Source: CADCTB01 sp038214685 (GTDB taxonomy: Bacteria > Actinomycetota > Acidimicrobiia > Acidimicrobiales > AC-14). From it: DNA of 36,688 nt. A model generated the notes under the pieces. The model was given only the letters and a program-made list of their open reading frames with translations. It made no database searches and was not told the origin of the DNA. The stretch covers positions 1 to 36,688 of the forward strand of contig JBBQRO010000023.1 of assembly GCA_038214685.1 (NCBI GenBank). Direction: 5' to 3'. Below are positions 30,250-36,688 of this stretch, piece after piece; position 1 is the first letter of the stretch, and every line of letters starts with the position of its first letter. Both the position numbers and the translations under genes were made by a program.

Positions 30250-30504
30250 GTGCGCCGCTGGTCCGCCGTGGTCGGGGTTGTCGCCCAGGTCCTGGTGATG
30301 GTGTTTCTCTACCTCCCCGCCGGGCTGATCGTTCCAGGGGCTGCGTGGGTCGTGCTCAACCTGGCCGGCGTCGGCCTCACGGTGATGGCTGTAGCGGGTG
30401 TGCGTCGTCACCGGAGATGGGTGCCATTGGTGCCGGCCGTCTCGATCGTGGGCTGGGTGGCCTTCGTCACCCTGGGCGGAGCCCTGTTCGGCTGGCAGGC
30501 CTGA
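30250..30504 (+). CDS. Small three-helix membrane protein
   Basis: 84 residues with three predicted membrane segments: VVGVVAQVLVMVFLYLPAGL (about 6-25), VPGAAWVVLNLAGVGLTVMA (about 28-47) and WVPLVPAVSIVGWVAFVTLG (about 57-76), separated by a basic loop GVRRHRR. No family is recognised. GTG 30250 is supported by the -10 box immediately upstream and by an Arg-Arg start typical of membrane insertion. The 282 bases that follow, to the hydrolase gene, contain nothing I can identify. Confidence 0.7.
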   Translation: MRRWSAVVGVVAQVLVMVFLYLPAGLIVPGAAWVVLNLAGVGLTVMAVAGVRRHRRWVPLVPAVSIVGWVAFVTLGGALFGWQA

Positions 30505-30786
30505 TTCGCACCAGCCTGGCGCATTACTTCCCGCCGGCCGGCCGAGGGAGGGGAGCGCGGCCCCGGGTCTCCATGCTCAGACTCAGGCCCCGAGCAAACC
30601 CCGACATCTCGGAGCCGTCGTGAGCCACTACGAGTGAGAACACTTGAACTCCTCCTCGGTGAGGGAATCGAGTGCCGGGCCCGACTTGGGGCGATCGCCT
30701 CCTCGGCGCCCTGGCTGCTGCTGCTGACCTCCTCGGTCGGATATCCGTGGTCCAGAGGTCTAGGGGCGTGGTTGCCAGCATCGCCT

Positions 30787-31551
30787 TTAGCGATGGTCGC
30801 AGAGCCAGTCAACCACCGTGGCCCACGCCGATGAGCGGGGGTCGATCAGGTCCATGTGGGCCACCGCCGGCGTGACCAGGTCGACGTCGTCACCTGCGGC
30901 GCACGCCGCCGCAGCGTACCGGTGGGCCATGTCGACGGGCACGTGGCGGTCGCCCTCGCCGTGGACGAGGAGTTGCGGCACGCCGAGCGGCAGCCTGGCC
31001 ATCGGCGAGGCGATGGCATAGCGGTCCGGGACCCGGTCCGGGCGACCGCCGAGCAGCTGGGACACCGCGCCGCCCCCGATCCCCCGCTCTGCCGCATCCA
31101 GCAGGTCGACCACGCCGGCCAGTGACACCGCTGCGGTCACCACCACGCCCGGCGACGCGCCCGGCGCCCCCGCTGGCAGGCCGGGTCGGCTGGCGACCCA
31201 CAGGCCGAGCTGCCCACCGGCCGAGTGTCCGAGAGCGGTGACCCGCAACAGGTCGAGACCGGCGATCCCGGCTAGGGCGTCGACACCGCTGGCCACGTCG
31301 TCGAAGGTTCCGGGCCAACCTCCGCCCAGACCGATCCCGCGGTAGTCGAGGTTCCACGCCGCGAAGCCGGCGGCGGCCAGATCGGCGCTGACATCGTTCA
31401 TGATCCGTCGTCCGTACATCGCCTGCCAGAACCCGCCGTGCAGGACGACGACGACCGGATGCGGGCCGGCCGTAGGCGGGAGGAACAGCTCCCCGGTCTG
31501 GACCCGGCGGCGCCCGTACCGGAGGGTTGACCGGCCTCGCCCCCGCCGCAC
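30787..31551 (-). CDS. Alpha/beta hydrolase, BD-FAE/esterase type
   Basis: 254 residues. The oxyanion-hole motif HGGFW (about residue 39) follows VVVVL. GIGLGGGWPGTFDD and the nucleophile elbow GHSAGG with Ser110 follow. The acid is expected in HGEGDRHVPVDMAHR (about 205) and the catalytic His in AVAHMDLIDP (about 230). It is a cytosolic carboxylester hydrolase of the acetyl-esterase/kynurenine-formamidase-like group; the substrate is unknown. GTG 31551 is preferred because TACGGT ends 6 bases upstream and the fold begins soon after. In-frame sequence further upstream is Arg-rich and lacks a ribosome-binding site. Confidence 0.85.
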   Translation of the reverse strand: MRRGRGRSTLRYGRRRVQTGELFLPPTAGPHPVVVVLHGGFWQAMYGRRIMNDVSADLAAAGFAAWNLDYRGIGLGGGWPGTFDDVASGVDALAGIAGLDLLRVTALGHSAGGQLGLWVASRPGLPAGAPGASPGVVVTAAVSLAGVVDLLDAAERGIGGGAVSQLLGGRPDRVPDRYAIASPMARLPLGVPQLLVHGEGDRHVPVDMAHRYAAAACAAGDDVDLVTPAVAHMDLIDPRSSAWATVVDWLCDHR

Positions 31552-31557
31552 GACCCA

Positions 31558-31563
31558 ACCGTA
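31558..31563 (-). promoter_or_regulatory. Putative -10 box of the hydrolase gene
   Basis: TACGGT on the minus strand, 6 bases before GTG 31551. It decides between that start and a start 50 codons upstream. Confidence 0.4.
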
Positions 31564-31582
31564 CCGGCGTGGACGACAACCG

Positions 31583-31605
31583 GGGTCCCGCAGGGGGAAC
31601 CGCTT
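31583..31605 (-). repeat. Short dispersed repeat, copy 2 (inverted)
   Basis: Reverse complement of 29381-29403 with one mismatch. It lies just upstream of the hydrolase promoter. Confidence 0.6.
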
Positions 31606-31765
31606 CCGGCACGCGCTCGACGCGGCACCTGAGCCCGCCGGCTGGGAGCCGCCGGGGCGGTGGGTCCGTGCGGTGGTCACGACCCTTGTCGCCGGCGCCA
31701 CCGTGGGCCAGAACGGCTCCTGGCCCCGGACGGAAGGCCGGAGGCCCGACCGAGTTGACAGCCAC

Positions 31766-32049
31766 TCAGCTCCGGGCGGTATCGCTTGCGAGCTTCACGT
31801 CGTTGATTCGGATCGGAGCGGCGGGCAAACGCAGGACGAAGGTGGAGCCTGTCCCCTCGGAGGACCGAGCAGATGCTCGATCCTGCGTCCAGCGCGATCG
31901 GCCTCGATAGCTATTCGGTCAGCCAATCGGGCTACCACTTCGGCATCGGTCTCGCCGACGAGCGCCTCCCCAAGGCCAAGGGCGCCGATCGGAGTCCGAA
32001 GCTCGTGGCTAGCGTTTGCGATGGCTGCTCCGAGATCGACCAACGCCAC
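31766..32049 (-). pseudogene. Sensor histidine kinase remnant (SenX3-like) with internal deletion
   Basis: The first part reads AAIANASHELRTPIGALGLG, then TDAEVVARLADRIAIEADRA and GRRIEHLL, a HisKA domain with its phospho-His (SHELRTP) and second helix. Directly after EHLL the frame changes and the next phase reads SSEGTGSTFVLRLPAAPIRI, then NDVKLASDTARS and a stop at 31766-31768. GTGSTFVLRLP is the end of a HATPase domain (G2 box and last strand). About 150 residues, including the N, G1 and F boxes, are gone. Upstream, an in-frame TAG before GTG 32049 cuts off the sensor part. This is a decayed gene and no response-regulator gene adjoins it. Confidence 0.8.
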
Positions 32050-32149
32050 CGTGGGATACGACGTCTCCTATCCGCGGTGCGGTGGGCCATTTCCCGCCAA
32101 CCCAGCGTTCGGAATCGTGGGCGTTCCACCGGGTACCAGTGGGGGCAGA

Positions 32150-33181
32150 TCACGGACGGCGGGAACCTTGGCGCAACAGTCCCGAACTGGGTCGCCGGGG
32201 CTCAACGCCAAGCGGGCCCCCGCGATGTGCTCTTCGAGCTTTGGTGGCGGGAAGGTTCGGCTCGTCCAGAGCCTGTCCGCCGGGTTCGACGCAAACCACG
32301 TCTGTCCCTGACTCGACGAGATGGGCCAGAGCGACGACGCGGGCCTCACGGCGACCGGGTCGACGGACTGAGTGGGGCTCCGGCCGATCTTGCCCCAGGC
32401 GTCGGGCGAAGGCTGCCTCCACGGCGGCGACCACCGGGTCGTGAGGGGCGTGGAGGACGGCATCAGCCATCAAGGGCGCATCGTCCTCTTTGAGCAGATA
32501 GCCGAGGGAAAGATGTGCCAGCGCCAGCCTGGCGACCAGGGCGCCCCAGGCAGGCGGCGGGAGATCGACTGCCCGCTTGGCGAGCATCGTGGCAAGGAAT
32601 TGGCGGGCGCGCTCGGCGTCACCCTTCAGGAGGAGGCCGTCGACGGCTTCGATCATGGTGTTCAGTTCGGGCCCGTGGTCCCCTCGGGACGCCCGGCCAC
32701 CCCGCCACTCCTCGGCGATGGCCCAACCGTCACGGGCGATGCCTTGGCGGCGGATGGGGGCCAGGAGATCCAGGGTCCAGAGGATCGCGAACGTTCCGAG
32801 GCCGGCCCGCCAGCCGCCCAGCACCCCGTGCAAGGGACCGGACACGAGGAGACCGGCAAGGGCCAGCGTGATGACGGGCCCACCGGCGAGGGCGACGATC
32901 GTCCTCCCTGCCGTCTCGCGCCCATCCGGGGCCTCCCATTCGGTCCAGCCGTCCAGGTCTGCAGTCACGCCGATCCCGGTGACCCGGTACCCGACGAGCA
33001 CGCTTGCAAGAGCGTGGCCGCCCTCGTGCACGAGTAGCAGAAGGGGAACCGACAGCACAACGAGCACGAACACGAACGCACCGTCGCTGACTGGACTGAC
33101 GCCGTACCCCAGAACCGTCGCCAGAAACGTGGCCGCGAAGACGCCGAGGACCCATGACGCCCGCGGGGTGGAAATCGGCAT
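32150..33181 (-). CDS. M50-type membrane metalloprotease (site-2-protease-like)
   Basis: 343 residues. The zinc motif H52-E-G-G-H56 lies in a hydrophobic stretch (SVPLLLLVHEGGHALASVLV), preceded by a membrane helix (about 9-30). ALAGGPVITLALAGLLVSGP (about 96-115) supplies the second conserved region with the Gly-Pro turn of M50 enzymes, and ILWTLDLLAPIRRQG resembles the NxxPxxxxDG ligand region in altered form: DLLAPIRRQGIARDGWA, where the late Asp may be the third zinc ligand. The C-terminal about 140 residues (DAERARQFLATMLAKRAVDL) are helical and cytosolic. ATG 33181 has AAGGAG 7 bases upstream. The role is unknown; the far C-terminus is Arg-rich and may be altered. Confidence 0.75.
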   Translation of the reverse strand: MPISTPRASWVLGVFAATFLATVLGYGVSPVSDGAFVFVLVVLSVPLLLLVHEGGHALASVLVGYRVTGIGVTADLDGWTEWEAPDGRETAGRTIVALAGGPVITLALAGLLVSGPLHGVLGGWRAGLGTFAILWTLDLLAPIRRQGIARDGWAIAEEWRGGRASRGDHGPELNTMIEAVDGLLLKGDAERARQFLATMLAKRAVDLPPPAWGALVARLALAHLSLGYLLKEDDAPLMADAVLHAPHDPVVAAVEAAFARRLGQDRPEPHSVRRPGRREARVVALAHLVESGTDVVCVEPGGQALDEPNLPATKARRAHRGGPLGVEPRRPSSGLLRQGSRRP

Positions 33182-33410
33182 CGCGCGGCTCCTTGCGCTG
33201 ACAGGGCTCGTCGTCCTGCGGTATCGGCGCCCCGGCGACCGCCCTTTACCTCGGAGGCAGCGGGGGCTCGATAGCGTGACGCGACTGCGGCCAAACCACC
33301 AGCCGGCGCGGACCCGACGGTGACCCGCGCCGGGAGGCCGGCGATCAGGGATTGGCCACCTGACTGAACGCGGCCCCAGGCAGACAGGCCGACGAGCTCG
33401 GCGTAGGGGC

Positions 33411-33440
33411 GAAGGAAAAGAAGTCGCGCCTCGGCGCGAC
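33411..33440 (-). terminator. Rho-independent terminator
   Basis: On the minus strand GTCGCGCC-GA-GGCGCGAC (33440-33423), an 8-bp perfect stem, is followed by ACTTCTTTTCC. It lies 6 bases after the stop of the gene at 33447 and is the clearest classical terminator in the window. Confidence 0.75.
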
Positions 33441-33446
33441 GCTAGC

Positions 33447-33641
33447 TCAGGCCTTCTTGAAGGTCTTGATGATCTTTCCGTTGGCGTCGGAGGTGTAGAC
33501 GACGACCTTGCGCTTCCTTCCATGGAAGGTCGGCAACTCGGTGATCTGGTAACCGCCTGCCGAGGTACGCATCGGGGCCGACGGAGCCGCCTGGGCGTCG
33601 GGCTGCGGTGAAGAGTTTTTGGCGCGCTTCCGTCCGAACAT
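33447..33641 (-). CDS. Small basic hypothetical protein
   Basis: 64 residues. A basic start (MFGRKRAKNSSPQPDAQAAP) and a Pro/Ala-rich linker lead to a short beta-rich C-terminal part (GGYQITELPTFHGRKRKVVV, then YTSDANGKIIKTFKKA). No family is recognised, though the C-terminal two-strand pattern with many Lys residues could bind nucleic acid or another protein. The ATG at 33641 has CACAAT 6 bases upstream as a possible -10 box, and the gene ends at a clear terminator, so it is a complete transcription unit. Confidence 0.65.
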   Translation of the reverse strand: MFGRKRAKNSSPQPDAQAAPSAPMRTSAGGYQITELPTFHGRKRKVVVYTSDANGKIIKTFKKA

Positions 33642-33688
33642 GAGTCGATTGTGCCGCCCTTCCCAGGGGCCGTCAAGGGAGCCCCCGC

Positions 33689-34060
33689 TCAGGCCGGCGC
33701 CTTGAACGAGTCCTTGAAGGCCTGGAGCACGGGTTGCAGCCGGTCCCAGTCGCCGGCCCTGGTCTGGAAGTAGAGGGCGAACCCGTACCGCGGGGTGATG
33801 AAACCGAGGTTGGCGACCCGGAGGTCCGCGCCGCCCGAGCTGTAGGTGAACTCCCATATTGCGGCCCGGTAGCTCGAGCACTTCGAGGCCGGCGCCACCG
33901 GGCCCCGCTCGCCAACCAGCTCGGACAGGTTGGGCGCCTCGACTAGTTCCATCACGATCACTGGGTGCCCGTCGTCGTCGATGACGTCGAACACGGTGAT
34001 CGCCCCCGGATGGTCGAGCCGGGCCGCGGCTCGGGCCTCCTTGAGAACCTTCTCCCGCAG
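33689..34060 (-). pseudogene. Ser/Thr protein kinase remnant with internal deletion
   Basis: The N-terminal piece LREKVLKEARAAARLDHPGA, then ITVFDVIDDDGHPVIVMELV and EAPNLSELVGERGPVAP, is the kinase N-lobe from the C-helix to the hinge. It is joined in frame to SSYRAAIWEFTYSSGGADLR and VANLGFITPRYGFALYFQTR, ending in DRLQPVLQAFKDSFKAPA. The latter resembles the extracellular C-terminal domain of actinobacterial receptor kinases. Everything between (HRD and DFG motifs, activation loop, C-lobe, membrane helix) is missing, as are the glycine loop and catalytic Lys upstream. The joined product cannot be a kinase. An in-frame deletion is the simplest origin; a small residual peptide may still be made from GTG 33994. 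Confidence 0.75.
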
Positions 34061-34144
34061 GCCGGCCGGTCCTGCGGTCGGCGACGACCTGGGCGAGACG
34101 GTTTTCCGGCACTGCCCCCTGAACTACCCAGGGCGGTGGGTCGG

Positions 34145-34573
34145 CTATGCGACCTTGTGCGAGAACCGGCGCTTGGGCTTGGCCGACTCGACGGCCAGCG
34201 GCGGCTTGAGCAGCACGTCCTGGCCGATGACCCATCCCTCGCCAGAGTCCTGCTCGCTGAGGTGCTCGATGATGGCCTCGCCGGCCGACTCGGACAGGTT
34301 GCAGTGCCAGTAGGGGCGGGGGTCGTCCATCCCGGCGGTGGAGCGCAGGGCGGCCCACAGGACGTGGCCGACGAAGTCGCTGGGCACCAGGCTCCCGTGC
34401 TCCCAGGCCGCGTGGCCGTCGAACACCAGGGGAACCGACCAGCTGGTGAGGCGCAGCGGGTCCCGGAAGGCGATGCCACCCTTGGGATTGGGACGGAACG
34501 GCACCCCCAGTCGGCGGGTCAGATTCTCGGCCAGGTCCTCCAGAATCGCTGTCTTGGTGGGCATGGTGTACAT
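34145..34573 (-). CDS. Hypothetical protein, possible envelope or binding role unknown
   Basis: 142 residues, no known family recognised. TKTAILEDLAENLTRRLGVP (about 6-25) is helical; LRLTSWSVPLVFDGHAAWEH and DFVGHVLWAALRSTAGMDDP look like a folded alpha/beta core. It ends in a basic tail KPKRRFSHKVA. There is no signal peptide or membrane helix. ATG 34573 and ATG 34564 are both possible starts; the first is preceded by GGGCGGGTCGG. It diverges from the pirin gene across about 100 bases of relatively AT-rich promoter DNA, so the two may share regulation. Confidence 0.7.
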   Translation of the reverse strand: MYTMPTKTAILEDLAENLTRRLGVPFRPNPKGGIAFRDPLRLTSWSVPLVFDGHAAWEHGSLVPSDFVGHVLWAALRSTAGMDDPRPYWHCNLSESAGEAIIEHLSEQDSGEGWVIGQDVLLKPPLAVESAKPKRRFSHKVA

Positions 34574-34673
34574 ATCGACCGACCCGCCCGAGAGCCTTAG
34601 TGGTCCCAGGGAATCATCGTCGGAGAATATTGTTGAAGATTGAACGACACGATCTTGCGAGGAGAAGACAACG

Positions 34674-35621
34674 ATGCCTGCCGTCACCGTCGACAACGTT
34701 CTGGCCCTGCCCAAGCTGGCGGTGGCCGAGGCACCCGCCGTCCGCCCCGTGCGCTCGGTGACCACCGCTCCCACCGGCTTCGAGGGTGAGGGTTTTCCGG
34801 TGCGCCGGGCCTTCGCCGGCGTGGCCAAGGCCGACCTTGATCCCTTCATCCACATGGACCAGATGGGTGAGGTCGACTACGCCCCAGGCGAGCCCAAGGG
34901 CACGCCCTGGCACCCCCACCGCGGCTTCGAGACCGTGACCTACATGATCGACGGTGTCTTCGAGCACCAGGACTCCAACGGCGGCGGTGGCACCATCACC
35001 AACGGCGACACCCAGTGGATGACCGCCGGCGGCGGCATCCTTCACATCGAGCGCCCGCCCGAGACGCTCGTGGCCAGCGGTGGTCTGTTCCACGGGCTCC
35101 AGCTCTGGGTCAACCTCCCGGCCAAGGACAAGATGATCCAGTCCCGCTACCAGGACATCCGGGGCTCGTCGGTGGCCCTCCTGGGCTCGCCCGACGGCGG
35201 CGCCCTCGTCCGCCTCATCGCCGGCGACCTGGGCGGCCACCAGGGCCCGGGGTCCACCTACACCCCCATCACCATCGTCCACGCCACCGTCGCCGCCGGG
35301 GCCGAGGTCGACCTGCCCTGGCGCCCCGACTACAACGCGCTGGTGTACGTCCTGGCCGGCGCCGGCACGGTGGGGACCGACCGCCGTCCTGTACGCACCG
35401 GCCAGCTGGCGGTGCTCGGGGCGGGCGACACCATCCGGGTGGCCGGTGACCGCGCCCAGGACAGCCACACGCCGGCCCTCGACGTCTACGTCATGGGCGG
35501 GCGGCCCATTCGGGAGCCGGTGGCGCAGTACGGCCCGTTCGTCATGAACACCAAGGCCGAGCTGATCCAGGCATTCGAGGACTTTCAGGCCGGGCGGCTG
35601 GGCTCCATCCCGCCGGCGTAG
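34674..35621 (+). CDS. Pirin family protein
   Basis: 315 residues, bicupin. The N-terminal cupin has the metal ligands HPHRGFET (H80, H82) and GGGILHIERPP (H124, E126), matching the three His and one Glu of pirins. The C-terminal Pirin_C domain spans about 185-290 (STYTPITIVHATVAAGAEVD, ALVYVLAGAGTVG). Some pirins have quercetinase or redox-sensing activity, but the substrate here is unknown. ATG 34674 has GAGGAGA 7-8 bases upstream. An AT-rich TATTGT (34627-34632) may be its -10 box. The 3' end overlaps the convergent methyltransferase gene by 37 bases. Confidence 0.93.
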   Translation: MPAVTVDNVLALPKLAVAEAPAVRPVRSVTTAPTGFEGEGFPVRRAFAGVAKADLDPFIHMDQMGEVDYAPGEPKGTPWHPHRGFETVTYMIDGVFEHQDSNGGGGTITNGDTQWMTAGGGILHIERPPETLVASGGLFHGLQLWVNLPAKDKMIQSRYQDIRGSSVALLGSPDGGALVRLIAGDLGGHQGPGSTYTPITIVHATVAAGAEVDLPWRPDYNALVYVLAGAGTVGTDRRPVRTGQLAVLGAGDTIRVAGDRAQDSHTPALDVYVMGGRPIREPVAQYGPFVMNTKAELIQAFEDFQAGRLGSIPPA

Positions 35622-36688
35622 GCCCGCAGCCGGCCAGGTGTTTCGGGCGACGTCAGCCCGATGGCATCCAGGCCGGCGGCGAGCAGGGCCTTGTGGCCGG
35701 CGTGGCCCTTCCGCGGGACGTGCGAGCTGAGCAGAAGCACGGGGCCGAGCCCGTGGGCGACGAGCACCGAGGACCGGCCGATGGCCCGCCACACCTCGTC
35801 GGTCCGGGCCAGGCCGGCCTTGGTGACGGTGAGGGCGCCGGAGACGTCGACCGACCACCGCCGGCCGTCGGCACCGTCGACCACCAGGTCGACGGTCAGG
35901 CCGAGCCAGGTGATCTTCATCTTCCGCTGGACGACGGTGAACCCGGCCGCCACCAGCAGGTCCTCGGCGACGCCGGCCGCGGCCTTGGCCGCAGGCTCCT
36001 GCGGCTGGGCGGGGGGCAGCTCCATTGGCGCCTCGTCGGCCACCCGCCGGCGGGCCAGCTCGACATAGGCCGGGTCGGTGTCGTACCCGCAGTACCGCCG
36101 GCCGGTGCGCACAGCCGCCACCGCAGTGGAGCCGGCGCCCAGGAACGGGTCGAGCACCAGGTCGCCCCGGTAGGTGTAGAGCTCGATCAGTCGCTGGGGC
36201 AGCTCGACGGGGAACGGGGCGGGGTGGCCGACCCGGCGGGCGCTCTCGGGCGGCATGCGCCACACGTCGAGGGTGGCCTCCATGAACTCGTCGGTGGACA
36301 GCGAGCTCTCGCCCCGGCGGGCCCGGTCGAAGCGGCCCTTGCTGGCCACGATCACCCGCTCGCTCACGTCGCGCAGGACGGGGTTGGTGGCCTTGCGGAA
36401 CGACCCCCACGCGCACGATCCCGAGGCCCCCTCGGCCTTGACCCACACGATCTCGCCCCGCAGCAGCAGGCCGAGGTCGTCCTGGAGGATGCGGACCACG
36501 TCGGCCGAGAGGCTGCGGTAGGGGCGGCGGCCGAGGTTGGCCACGTTCACCGCCATGCGGCCGCCCGGCTCCAGCACCCGCTTGCACTCGTCGAAGACAT
36601 CGCGGAGCATGGCCAGGTAGTCGAGGTAGGTGGCCGGCACGTGGCCCTCGCCGAGGGCGGCCTCGTACTCCTTGCCGGCGAAGTAGGG
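35585..36688 (-). CDS. DNA methyltransferase (N4-cytosine/N6-adenine type) with extra C-terminal domain, 5' end outside the window
   Basis: 367 codons are visible and the frame continues past the window edge; the first residues PYFAGKEYEAALGEGH are the end of catalytic motif IV ((S/D)PPY). Then VLEPGGRMAVNVANLGRRPY, a middle region with FRKATNPVLRDVSERVIVAS, and motif I near the end of the methyltransferase part, DLVLDPFLGAGSTAVAAV, with YCGYDTDPAYVELARRR. This motif order (IV before I) is that of beta-class DNA methyltransferases. The last about 130 residues add a domain (VAEDLLVAAGFTVVQRKMKI, VDLVVDGADGRRWSVDVSGA) resembling a PD-(D/E)xK fold with a changed catalytic triad. No separate restriction gene is visible. 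It overlaps pirin by 37 bases. Confidence 0.88.
   Translation of the reverse strand, partial: PYFAGKEYEAALGEGHVPATYLDYLAMLRDVFDECKRVLEPGGRMAVNVANLGRRPYRSLSADVVRILQDDLGLLLRGEIVWVKAEGASGSCAWGSFRKATNPVLRDVSERVIVASKGRFDRARRGESSLSTDEFMEATLDVWRMPPESARRVGHPAPFPVELPQRLIELYTYRGDLVLDPFLGAGSTAVAAVRTGRRYCGYDTDPAYVELARRRVADEAPMELPPAQPQEPAAKAAAGVAEDLLVAAGFTVVQRKMKITWLGLTVDLVVDGADGRRWSVDVSGALTVTKAGLARTDEVWRAIGRSSVLVAHGLGPVLLLSSHVPRKGHAGHKALLAAGLDAIGLTSPETPGRLRAYAGGMEPSRPA

Noticed and set aside
30524..30781. An 85-codon minus-strand frame in the gap between the small membrane protein and hydrolase genes.
   Set aside because: Arg/Pro-rich text, no start signals, nothing recognisable.

Overview
This window looks like a chromosome segment of a high-GC Actinomycetota. 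The evidence is very high GC at third codon positions, frequent GTG/TTG starts, many ATGA stop/start overlaps, apparently leaderless genes behind a TANNNT -10 box, and gene content shared with the origin-flanking regions of Mycobacterium: DUF5318, PadR and ino1 (as Rv0049, Rv0047c, Rv0046c), and pcnA, DUF6049, kinase, ECF sigma, anti-sigma, trxB, trxA (as Rv3907c to Rv3914). A deep-branching class such as Acidimicrobiia is my guess; the sequence alone does not prove it. No rRNA, tRNA, CRISPR array, intact insertion sequence or phage was found.

Layout. 1-3.3 kb: partial DUF5318 gene diverging from a padR-ino1 operon, a class I methyltransferase and a hypothetical. 3.5-8.1 kb: SNF2-type helicase, a small translationally coupled partner and a thioredoxin-reductase-like flavoprotein, with two short tandem repeats. 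8.1-12.3 kb: regulators, namely a group 2 sigma-70 factor, a zinc-ribbon hypothetical, an ECF sigma factor with a SnoaL-like tail, a STAS protein and a MinD/ParA-like ATPase. 12.3-12.85 kb: non-coding, with a perfect 16-bp inverted repeat. 12.85-24 kb: DUF952, pcnA, then a tightly packed plus-strand run of GNAT, DUF6049, DegV, receptor Ser/Thr kinase, ECF sigma and anti-sigma, followed by a holin-like protein, trxB, trxA and DUF5990. 24-28.1 kb: envelope proteins, a lipoprotein remnant, selD and DUF1059. 28.1-34.1 kb: an accessory zone with a second copy of the inverted-repeat element, a sucD fragment, a VapBC-type toxin-antitoxin pair, small membrane proteins, an esterase-like hydrolase, an M50-type protease and two internally deleted signalling-gene remnants. 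34.1-36.7 kb: hypothetical, pirin and a DNA methyltransferase cut by the window end.

The most notable observation is that selD on the minus strand is interrupted by an in-frame TGA exactly at its active-site Cys/Sec position (His-Gly-Ala-Gly-TGA-Ala-Cys-Lys) and followed by a strong hairpin. I read it as a selenocysteine-containing selenophosphate synthetase, which a standard gene caller would truncate by about 47 residues or more. Other points: two copies of a palindromic element about 16 kb apart, one directly upstream of a decayed sucD start; a catalytically intact receptor kinase carrying the extracellular domain that mycobacteria fuse to MviN; and several pseudogenes that kept their ends but lost their middles.
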